DNA of 9,572 bases, from assembly GCA_027296525.1 (NCBI GenBank), contig JAPUJA010000022.1:1-9572 (forward strand), written 5' to 3'. The notes beneath the pieces were generated by a model. That model saw nothing but the letters and a program-made list of their open reading frames with translations. It was not told the origin of the DNA and did no database searches. Source of the DNA: Pseudomonadota bacterium. Lineage in GTDB: Bacteria; Pseudomonadota; Alphaproteobacteria; UBA828; JAPUJA01. The position numbers and the translations under genes are program-made. The stretch's first letter is position 1; every line of letters starts with the position of its first letter. This document shows, piece by piece, positions 1-5,745 of the stretch.

Positions 1-544
1 GCGCCGAGCGGATGTCCACGTCCGACTCGGTCGCCATGCGCGTGTGGCCGATGGCGTGGGTGCCGGTGAAGCCGCCGAGCTTGTATTGGCTCGAGACCGT
101 GTTGGCGTCGCCCAAATCCTTGATGAGCTCGAGCCCGCGCCCGAGCGAGAGGATTTCGGCGCCCTCGACATCCTCGATATAGTCGGCGAAGCGCTTGTAT
201 TCGCCGAACTCGTCCATCGCCCCCTTGCTGAATTTCAACTGGTAGCGGAAGGCATATTCGGTCGCCGCGTCCTGGGAGACGATCTCGCCGCCCATGGCCT
301 GGATGCGTTGATCGACCTCGTCCTTGCGTTCGCGCACCTGCCGCTGGATGTCGAAGCCCTCGGCCATTTCTTCCTGCTCGGCGACCTTGAAGCGCATTAT
401 GAGTTCGCCCGCGTTCGGCACGCCATAGACCGCGAAGCCCGCGGAATCGGGCCCGCGATGCTTGAGCGCCTGGAGCATCGAGGTGAGTTCCCCGCCGATG
501 TTTCCGGTTCCGCCCCGATGGATCAGTCCGGCAATCCCACACAT
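1..544 (-). CDS. Class II glutamine amidotransferase (GlxB/MgsA-like), partial, C-terminus outside window
   Basis: Translation from ATG at 544 begins MCGIAGLIHRGG, so after Met removal the catalytic Cys is at position 2, as in Ntn-type (class II) glutamine amidotransferases that release ammonia from glutamine. HRGPDSAG follows at about residues 29-36, and HAIGHTRMAT, the conserved second block of the glutaminase domain, lies near residue 163. Between them is a long charged stretch (about residues 55-150) that may be a family-specific insertion. An AGGAG lies 10 nt before the ATG. The gene is 43 nt downstream of the glutamine-synthetase-like gene and is surely co-transcribed with it. Stand-alone domains of this type (GlxB, MgsA) work with separate glutamate-synthase-like FMN and GXGXG proteins, which would be expected just beyond the left edge. 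The family is certain. The specific role (N-methylglutamate synthase subunit or an ammonia/amine-transfer variant) is inferred from context. Confidence 0.9.
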   Translation of the reverse strand, partial: MCGIAGLIHRGGTGNIGGELTSMLQALKHRGPDSAGFAVYGVPNAGELIMRFKVAEQEEMAEGFDIQRQVRERKDEVDQRIQAMGGEIVSQDAATEYAFRYQLKFSKGAMDEFGEYKRFADYIEDVEGAEILSLGRGLELIKDLGDANTVSSQYKLGGFTGTHAIGHTRMATESDVDIRSA

Positions 545-587
545 TGTTGCTCGTCTCCTTCGGTGATCGTTCGTCTCGACTCTCGGG

Positions 588-2057
588 CTAGGGCAGAACG
601 TCGAGGTAGGTCTCGACATCCCATTCGGTGACCGTGGCGTTGAAGCGGGCCCACTCATCGCGCTTGTAATGGAGGAAGACGTCCAACATCTTGCCGGGCA
701 TCGCCGAGCGGATGACCTCGTCCTTCTCGAGCGCATCCAACGCGTCGCCCAACGTCATGGGCAGTTTCTTGATCTGCTTGCCCGCCTCCATCGCTTTGTA
801 GATGTTGCGGTGCTCCGGCTCGCCCGGATCGAGGTTGCGGGAGATCCCGTCGTCGAAGGCCTTCAGCAAAGCGGCGCCCATCAGGTAGGGGTTCACGGAC
901 GAGTCGACGGAGCGGTACTCGAAACGCCCCGGCGCCGAGATCCTGAGACTGCAGGTGCGGTTCTGATAGCCCCAGTCGGCGTAGACCGGCGCCCAGAAGC
1001 CCTTGTCCCACAGGCGTCGGTAGGAATTCACGGTCGGCGAGCCGATCGCGGTGAGCGCCTGCAGATGCTCGATCACGCCGCCGACGCAGTTGAGCCCGAT
1101 GGGTCCCGGCTTCTTCTCGCCCGGCAGCGGCATGAAGACGTTCTCGCCGCCCGAGAGGTAGGTGTAGCTGCCCTCGAGCCCGGGCAGCGGGTTCGCATGG
1201 GCCGTGTTGACGATTTTTTCCGTGCCCTCGCGCCAGAGCGACATATTGTGATGGCAGCCGCTCGCCGAGACCCCCATGAAGGGCTTCGGCATGAAGCAGG
1301 CGATCAGGTTCTCCTCGCGCGCGACCTGGGCGCAGATCTGGCGGTAGGTCGTGAGACGATCCGAGTTGCGCACGGGGTCGTCGTAGGTGCAGTTGAGTTC
1401 GAGTTGGCCCGGCGCGTCCTCGTGATCGCCCTGGATCATGTCGAGCCCCATGGCTTGCGAGTATTCGATCGCCTTCATGAACACGGGACGAAGTTCGGCG
1501 AACTGCTCGATGTGATAGCAGAAGGGCTTGGTGACGCCGCCCGCCGGCTTGCCGTCCTCGCCCTTCTTGAGCCACATCATCTCGGGCTCGGTGCCGACCC
1601 GCATGTGGAGCCCATCATGCTTCTGCATGAACTCCTCATGGATCGCGCGCAGGTTCCCGCGGCAATCGGCCGTCAAGCGCCCGCCGGGATCGTCGTCTTC
1701 TTCACGGTTGCGAAAGAGCGTGCAGAAGACGCGCGCCACGCGTTTGTCCCACGGAAGCTGCATGAAGGTTTCCGCATCCGGAATGCCGACGAGCTCGGCC
1801 GCTTCGGCCCCGAAGCCGATGTAGTTGCCGTTCATGTCCGTGAACAGGTTGGCGGTCGAGCCGTAGACCAATTGAAAGCCCCGCTCGGCCAAGGTTTCCC
1901 AGTGATCGGACGGGACGCCCTTGCCCATGATTCGACCGGTCACGGAGACGAATTGATAGTAGATGTAGCGGATCCCGAGTTCGTCGATCTTGGCGCGGAC
2001 CTGTTTGACGAGTTCCGCGCGGCCGTCCTGATTCACATGTCTTTCGAGATCCGTCAT
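588..2057 (-). CDS. Glutamine-synthetase-family ligase (GlnT/GmaS-like)
   Basis: A 489-aa protein with the full GS catalytic set: GTEPE (about residues 155-159), GDHEDAPGQLELN (210-222), the ATP-site block MPKPFMGVSASG with HHNMSLW (256-275), NSYRRL (344-349), NRT (366) and RFEYRSVD followed by NPYL (378-392). Such enzymes activate the glutamate gamma-carboxyl with ATP and join it to ammonia or an amine. It is somewhat longer than typical GmaS/GlnT (about 435-450 aa), and I see no tyrosine adenylylation loop of the housekeeping GlnA type. ATG at 2057 is preferred because GGAG sits 7 nt upstream; GTG at 2063 is possible but too close to that site. The gene lies between a flavoprotein oxidoreductase and a class II amidotransferase, a setting that favours amine assimilation (for example gamma-glutamylmethylamide-type synthesis) over general nitrogen assimilation. 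Family certain, substrate unknown. Confidence 0.93.
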   Translation of the reverse strand: MTDLERHVNQDGRAELVKQVRAKIDELGIRYIYYQFVSVTGRIMGKGVPSDHWETLAERGFQLVYGSTANLFTDMNGNYIGFGAEAAELVGIPDAETFMQLPWDKRVARVFCTLFRNREEDDDPGGRLTADCRGNLRAIHEEFMQKHDGLHMRVGTEPEMMWLKKGEDGKPAGGVTKPFCYHIEQFAELRPVFMKAIEYSQAMGLDMIQGDHEDAPGQLELNCTYDDPVRNSDRLTTYRQICAQVAREENLIACFMPKPFMGVSASGCHHNMSLWREGTEKIVNTAHANPLPGLEGSYTYLSGGENVFMPLPGEKKPGPIGLNCVGGVIEHLQALTAIGSPTVNSYRRLWDKGFWAPVYADWGYQNRTCSLRISAPGRFEYRSVDSSVNPYLMGAALLKAFDDGISRNLDPGEPEHRNIYKAMEAGKQIKKLPMTLGDALDALEKDEVIRSAMPGKMLDVFLHYKRDEWARFNATVTEWDVETYLDVLP

Positions 2058-2174
2058 CGACACTCTCCCTTAATTTTTTGGCGACGTCCGCGCCGGCTCG
2101 AACGGCCGGCTTCATAAGGACGATTTCCGGCGTCCACGCCTTGTTAAACACATCTCCCAGTAGCGCCCACCCCT

Positions 2175-3518
2175 CTAGCTCCACGGAAACGGACTGTGGG
2201 AAACCGGGTGCAGCTTGCCTTCGGCGAAGCGCGAGAAGCGGAACGGCTCGAGGAGCTGGTTTTTTTCGCCGACGACTTCGGAGGCGACCAGCTTGCCGAC
2301 CGCCATCATCTTGTAGCCGTGGTTCGAATCCGCGATGACGTAACAGTTCTCCCGGAACACATCGAACACGGGGAAGTTGTCGGCCGTGAACGCCCCGATC
2401 CCGCCCGAGGGTTCCTTCCGATATTTATGAATCATGCCCTCGAAGCGCTTTTGGCAGTGCGCGAGGGCCGAGCACCATTTGTGGGCGAAATCGTCGCCCG
2501 CGATGAATTCCGGTGAGTCGATGCCGTAGGGGTCGATATTGATCTGGTCGGCGTCGCGCTCGACCTTATAGGGCGTCGAGCCGCCCTGGATCCCGCCGAA
2601 GTTGAAGTCGGGCTTGTAGTAAATGCCCCACATCTCGTCGGTGATCAGCGAGCCGTCGACGTCCGAATAAAGCGGCTGATCGCTGTCGACGTGAATGACC
2701 GGCGGCATGTTGCCGTCGTTGGTGTAGCCGAAGCGGGGCTCGACGCCGAGGGTTCCCTCCTCGAGGCACCAGAAGGTCCACATGTCGATGCCGTTGCGCG
2801 TCCGCCCGTCGGGCCCTTTGACCGAGATCATCTTGGGCAGCTCCAGCATCTTCCAAAAGACCGGCACCCAGGGACCCGCGGCGATGACGACGTAATCGAC
2901 CCCGATCGTGCCGCGATCGGTCTCCACGGCCGTGATCGCCTGGCTGTTGCTGCCGCTCTGAAAGCCCGTGACCTTGAGCCCGCTGACGATCCGCGCGCCC
3001 TCAGATTCGGCCTTGCCCGCGAGACCGTAAGTCGAGGCGGTGTTGTTCGCGTAACCGCCCTTTTGCTCGTGGAGAACCGAGGTTATCCCCTTGGCCTGCC
3101 AATCGTCGAAGATCAATTTCATGTAGCGCATGCAGTCCTTCTCGCCCTCGATCAGGGTCGAGGGATAGCCGATCGCCTTCTGCTCGGCGGCGATCTGGGC
3201 GACGTCCGCATGCATGGGTTCGGGGCTGATCTGCATGTAGCCCACTGGGTGGTAGTGATAGGCCTCGGGGTCGCTCTCCCAGACCTTGATGCAGGCCGCC
3301 ATGAGCTCGCGCATCGCGGGCTGGTAATAGTTGTTTCGGATCACCCCGCAGGCGATGCCCGAGGCGCCGGCGGCGATCCCGGTCTTGTCGACCACCAGGA
3401 CATCGCTGCCGTCGCCCTGGCCGCGCGCCTTGAGTTCGAGCCCCAGATGATAGGCGGTGCTCAGGCCGTGACCGCCCGCGCCGATGATCAAATATTTCAC
3501 ATGGTCGGGAAGGGCCAA
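2175..3518 (-). CDS. FAD-dependent oxidoreductase, DAO / sarcosine oxidase beta (MgdA/SoxB)-like
   Basis: The N-terminus has a Rossmann FAD-binding motif, YLIIGAGGHG (about residues 9-18 from the TTG at 3518), and the ribose-binding acidic residue after beta-2 (VLVVDK). AAGPW (213-217) and the C-terminal GGIGAFTADNFP block (372-383), then DSNHGYKMM, complete the DAO fold. These proteins oxidise the C-N bond of secondary or tertiary amino acids such as sarcosine, dimethylglycine or N-methylglutamate. A 447-aa product fits the family. The frame stays open to a TTG at 3614, but that start has no ribosome site, overlaps an ACCAAT half-site of the operator region, and adds about 32 low-complexity residues. 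The TTG at 3518 has GAGGAG 6 nt upstream, so I prefer it. First gene of the minus-strand operon, with about 117 nt before the GS gene. No MgdB/C/D-like partners are visible, so it may act alone or with distant subunits. Confidence 0.88.
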   Translation of the reverse strand: MALPDHVKYLIIGAGGHGLSTAYHLGLELKARGQGDGSDVLVVDKTGIAAGASGIACGVIRNNYYQPAMRELMAACIKVWESDPEAYHYHPVGYMQISPEPMHADVAQIAAEQKAIGYPSTLIEGEKDCMRYMKLIFDDWQAKGITSVLHEQKGGYANNTASTYGLAGKAESEGARIVSGLKVTGFQSGSNSQAITAVETDRGTIGVDYVVIAAGPWVPVFWKMLELPKMISVKGPDGRTRNGIDMWTFWCLEEGTLGVEPRFGYTNDGNMPPVIHVDSDQPLYSDVDGSLITDEMWGIYYKPDFNFGGIQGGSTPYKVERDADQINIDPYGIDSPEFIAGDDFAHKWCSALAHCQKRFEGMIHKYRKEPSGGIGAFTADNFPVFDVFRENCYVIADSNHGYKMMAVGKLVASEVVGEKNQLLEPFRFSRFAEGKLHPVSHSPFPWS

Positions 3519-3634
3519 CGGCCTCTCCTCGAGGATGCCCTCACGGGCGCTTGAAGGCCCGGGCCGCGTCGCCCCGGCTCCGGTTCCAGGAGATTCGGCC
3601 TTTACCGTTACCAATTGTCAAGCCAATTTATACC

Positions 3635-3650
3635 AATTCCTCAATTCCTC
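3635..3650. repeat. 8-bp perfect tandem duplication
   Basis: AATTCCTC occurs twice head to tail (3635-3642 and 3643-3650). On the minus strand, the direction of the oxidoreductase transcript, it reads as two GAGGAATT units, which look like ribosome-binding sites but have no well-placed start codon. It directly abuts the ATACCAAT half-site at 3630-3637. Confidence 0.8.
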
Positions 3651-3655
3651 ACTAA

Positions 3656-3687
3656 ACCTACGGAACTAGCCACCTACGGAACTAGCC
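3656..3687. repeat. 16-bp perfect tandem duplication
   Basis: ACCTACGGAACTAGCC is present twice without a gap (3656-3671 and 3672-3687), in the middle of the divergent regulatory spacer between the two mirrored sets of ATTGGT/ACCAAT half-sites. It changes the spacing between those sets by about 1.5 helical turns. It could be a recent slippage duplication or a second binding site. The sequence does not tell which. Confidence 0.85.
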
Positions 3688-3759
3688 TGTAGACCAAAAC
3701 AAAAAATTGGTTTAGATTGGTATCACACATCGTCCAGCGAGGAGCGCAGAGGGGCGCGC

Positions 3760-4476
3760 ATGGACAGCCGGGCCATGGAATTTTCGCCGCAACTGCCGAT
3801 CGCCGCACCCGGTGCGGCGGGTATCGCCGAGGATCTGCGCCGTCGGATCCTTCAGGGCGCTTTCGTCCATGGCGAGCGGCTGCCCGCGGAGCGCCGGCTC
3901 GCCGAGCTCTTCGGCGCCTCCCGGGCCACCGTGCGCGCCGCGCTCCGCCGGCTCGAGGAGACGGATCTGGTCATCCGGCGGCTGGGCAGCGGCACCTTCG
4001 TCAATCTGCGTGCGGAGGTCCGCGCCGAGGAAGACATCGCCGAGATCACGAGCCCCCTGGAACTGATCGCCGTGCGCCTCGCGGTCGAGCCCGAAATGGT
4101 GCGCCTCGCGGTGCTCAACATGACCGGCAAGGACATCGAGCGGCTCGGGCAGGCGCTCGAGGGCATGGAGAGCGCCGGCGGCGATGCCGAACGCTTTTCC
4201 TACTGGGATAAGCAGTTTCATCTGCGCATCGCCGAAGGAACGCACAACCCGCTGATGACCTTCATCTACCGGCGGATCAATCACGTTCGCGCCCATGCTC
4301 AATGGAACGCGATCAAGGGCAAGATTCTGACGGCGGAACGGATCGCCAACTACAACCGCCAACACCGCGCGATCTACGAGGCGCTTTGCTCGCGGGACGT
4401 CGAGCGCGGCGTGGAGATCATGGATCGCCATATGAGCGAGGCACGGGAGCATCTCTCGGCCAACAGGCGGGACTGA
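3760..4476 (+). CDS. GntR-family transcriptional regulator (FadR/FCD subfamily)
   Basis: A 238-aa regulator. The N-terminal winged helix-turn-helix (about residues 18-85) shows the GntR hallmarks: LRRRILQGAF, GERLPAERRLAELFGASRATVRAALRRLE and a GSGTFV wing. A helical FCD effector domain follows (about 95-230) with the expected metal-ligand pattern DKQFHLRIAEGTHN, NRQHRAIYEAL, and DRHM near the C-terminus. FCD domains bind small organic acids or amino acids, usually through a metal ion, and loss or gain of ligand changes DNA binding. An AGGGG about 5 nt upstream supports ATG at 3760; a second ATG at 3775 is possible. It is divergent from the flavoprotein/GS/amidotransferase operon and is followed after 11 nt by a VOC gene. 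Inference: it controls both units through the half-sites in the shared spacer. The ligand is unknown. Confidence 0.93.
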   Translation: MDSRAMEFSPQLPIAAPGAAGIAEDLRRRILQGAFVHGERLPAERRLAELFGASRATVRAALRRLEETDLVIRRLGSGTFVNLRAEVRAEEDIAEITSPLELIAVRLAVEPEMVRLAVLNMTGKDIERLGQALEGMESAGGDAERFSYWDKQFHLRIAEGTHNPLMTFIYRRINHVRAHAQWNAIKGKILTAERIANYNRQHRAIYEALCSRDVERGVEIMDRHMSEAREHLSANRRD

Positions 4477-4487
4477 CGACGAAGCGC

Positions 4488-4922
4488 TTGTCCAGGGTCA
4501 CCATCCACGGCATCGATCACATCTACCTCAGCGTGGGTGAGGTCGAAAAATCGCTCGCCTTTTATGACCGCCTGATGCCGTTCCTCGGGCTCGCCAAGCT
4601 CAGCCGGCGCATGAAGGTCGCCGTGGCGGCCTACGAATCCCGCGCCGTCCGTCTCACGGTTTACCTGACGGCGGCCAAAGGCGGGCCGACACCCGTCGAT
4701 CGCTACGCTCCCGGGCTTCATCATCTCTCGTTCGAAGTGGGCTCACGCGCGGAGGTGGATATCGTCCATGACGAGCTCCTCGCCATGGGGGCGGCGATCC
4801 TCGATCCGCCCGCCGACTATCCGCATTACCGCGAGACGTTCTATGCGGTCTTCTTCACCGACCCGGACGGGATCAAGCTCGAGGTGGCGTACCGTTCCTG
4901 GGAAGACGCGAACGAGTCATGA
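4488..4922 (+). CDS. VOC-superfamily (glyoxalase/dioxygenase fold) protein
   Basis: About 144 aa, one pair of beta-alpha-beta-beta-beta modules. Module one carries IHGIDHIYLSV with the usual metal-ligand His and VEKSLAFYDRLMPFLGL. Module two carries APGLHHLSFEV (second His) and ends FTDPDGIKLEVAY, whose Glu is the typical third ligand. VOC proteins include lactoylglutathione lyases, epimerases, ring-cleaving dioxygenases and resistance proteins, and nothing here selects one. Start choice: there is no ATG or GTG close to the conserved N-terminus. The TTG at 4488 lies 11 nt after the regulator's stop and gives a family-length protein. The frame is open farther upstream inside the regulator gene (ATG at 4302), but that would add 62 basic, non-conserved residues. 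Likely co-transcribed with the regulator, so possibly part of the same catabolic response. Confidence 0.85.
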   Translation: MSRVTIHGIDHIYLSVGEVEKSLAFYDRLMPFLGLAKLSRRMKVAVAAYESRAVRLTVYLTAAKGGPTPVDRYAPGLHHLSFEVGSRAEVDIVHDELLAMGAAILDPPADYPHYRETFYAVFFTDPDGIKLEVAYRSWEDANES

Positions 4923-4961
4923 GCCCGGTGGATCGTCTCGCCGGGCGCGCTGCAATCTTTT
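4923..4961 (+). terminator. Weak candidate terminator after the VOC gene
   Basis: GCCCGG (4923-4928) can pair with CCGGGC (4941-4946) across a 12-nt loop, directly after the VOC stop codon. A short TCTTTT lies 10 nt further on. The T-run is short and not adjacent to the stem, so this is only suggestive. Confidence 0.3.
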
Positions 4962-5262
4962 GAGTCTGAGAGCCTTTTCGATCGAGTCACCGCCCGGCGG
5001 CCTGTGGATAAGGCTGTTGGTAGATTGCGACGAACCGAAGCCGGGCGCCGCCGGAAACCGGCAAGGAGCGCTCGTACCGGCGAACGCCCGAGGCGGGGCG
5101 GCTCCCGATCGGTTGCCTGTATCCCTTATAAGTATCAGATTTTTTTATATTTTTCCGTTGGCTGGGGCGGTTCGCCGGGGGCCACGCGCGCCGTCTCGTG
5201 GTCTGGCCCGGCACCCTTCCTGCGCCCATCGGGCGAGGCGCAATGTGTATAAAATCAACGGT
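4923..5262. other. Gene-free gap between convergent genes, with two DnaA-box consensus sites and an A/T tract
   Basis: The 340-bp gap separates the VOC gene (plus) and folB (minus), which converge on it. TGTGGATAA at 5003-5011 and TGTGTATAA at 5244-5252 read on the minus strand as TTATCCACA and TTATACACA. Both match the bacterial DnaA-box consensus TTATNCACA and both face the same way. Between them is an A/T-only run at 5139-5154 within a wider AT-rich stretch from about 5118 to 5155, in otherwise very GC-rich DNA. Short GC palindromes (CCGATCGG 5105-5112; CTTATAAG 5125-5132) and two GAGTC sites near 4962 and 4985 are also present. Small open frames here look like chance. Confidence 0.4.
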
Positions 5263-5676
5263 CTAACCGGGCCGGCGGCGGCGCTCGAGTTCGACACCCA
5301 CGCTCTCCGCGTCCTCATAGATGTCGAGCTTTTCCACCCGCACCCGCACCCGCTCGGCCCGGCGGTTCCGGAGGCAGAGCTGGGCGATCCGTTCGGCCAA
5401 GGTTTCCACGAGGTTGACGTGGCCCTTCTGGGCGAGCGCCCGGATATCCTGAACGATCTTCTCATAGGACACGACGCGTCGGATGTTGTCGTCGACCGGC
5501 TTGCCATCCTCCGCGACCTGGAGGTCGACGTTGATTCGCACGCGCTGGGGCGCCTCTTGCTCGTGGGGATGAACGCCGATACGGCAAGAGAGAACGAGGT
5601 TGCGTATGAAGACGTGCTCGCGCGCCTCGCGCGCCTCGTCGGCGGCGCGCCGATGGAGCGGCGTGACGCCTGTCAT
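5263..5676 (-). CDS. folB: Dihydroneopterin aldolase (FolB family)
   Basis: A 137-aa protein of the T-fold FolB family. FolB cleaves 7,8-dihydroneopterin to 6-hydroxymethyl-dihydropterin and glycolaldehyde in folate synthesis. The family's functional residues are visible: Glu39 in IGVHPHEQ (pterin anchor), Tyr71 in SYEKIV, Glu91 in NLVETLAE and Lys116 in VEKLDIYEDAESVGVELER. Compared with the well-studied staphylococcal enzyme these sit about 17 residues later, because of a short charged N-terminal extension (residues 1-20). GGAGGGG lies 6 nt before the ATG at 5676. It is 69 nt downstream of a pteridine-reductase-type SDR on the same strand, which strengthens the pterin assignment. No clear rho-independent terminator follows: the GC hairpin at 5221-5242 lacks a T-run. 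Last gene of the minus-strand run. Confidence 0.9.
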   Translation of the reverse strand: MTGVTPLHRRAADEAREAREHVFIRNLVLSCRIGVHPHEQEAPQRVRINVDLQVAEDGKPVDDNIRRVVSYEKIVQDIRALAQKGHVNLVETLAERIAQLCLRNRRAERVRVRVEKLDIYEDAESVGVELERRRRPG

Positions 5677-5745
5677 TTCCGGCCCCTCCCGCGCAAGGCC
5701 CGAGGGCTCACGCGCACGTTCTCGTTAGAGCCAGCCGTCATCTCC

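Larger units (their letters stand above)
3604..3730. promoter_or_regulatory. Divergent promoter/operator region with ATTGGT/ACCAAT half-sites
   Basis: This is the AT-rich spacer between the oxidoreductase operon (minus) and the gntR-type gene (plus). On the plus strand I read ACCAAT at 3610-3615, GCCAAT at 3622-3627, ATACCAAT at 3630-3637, ATTGGT at 3706-3711 and ATTGGTAT at 3716-3723. The last is the exact inverse of 3630-3637, so the sites are mirrored around the spacer. A further weak inverted pair is ACCAA (3693-3697) with TTGGT (3707-3711). GntR/FadR-type regulators commonly bind TTGGT/ACCAA-type half-sites, so binding by the adjacent regulator is inferred. On the minus strand TTGACA (3620-3615) is a possible -35 element, but I see no clear -10 partner. 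Confidence 0.6.

Noticed and set aside
669..2117. Long plus-strand open frame (482 aa) opposite the GS gene
   Set aside because: It is the antisense shadow of a GC-rich gene with all GS motifs on the minus strand. Its translation is Arg/Ala/His-rich and shows no domain.
2320..2332. GGTTCGAATCC, resembling a tRNA T-loop
   Set aside because: It lies inside the flavoprotein coding sequence, and the flanks do not fold into anticodon or acceptor arms.
2691..3554. Plus-strand 287-aa frame opposite the flavoprotein gene
   Set aside because: Antisense shadow of the DAO gene. Its translation is low-complexity and rich in Asp, His, Ala and Val.
5221..5242. GC hairpin after folB (TGCGCC with GGCGCA) as a terminator
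   Set aside because: No T-run follows in the folB transcript direction, and an alternative overlapping stem (CGCCC-ATC-GGGCG) fits equally well.
4987..5252. Small open frames on both strands in the gap before folB
   Set aside because: Arg/Gly/Pro-rich translations without domains, overlapping each other on opposite strands. No convincing ribosome sites.
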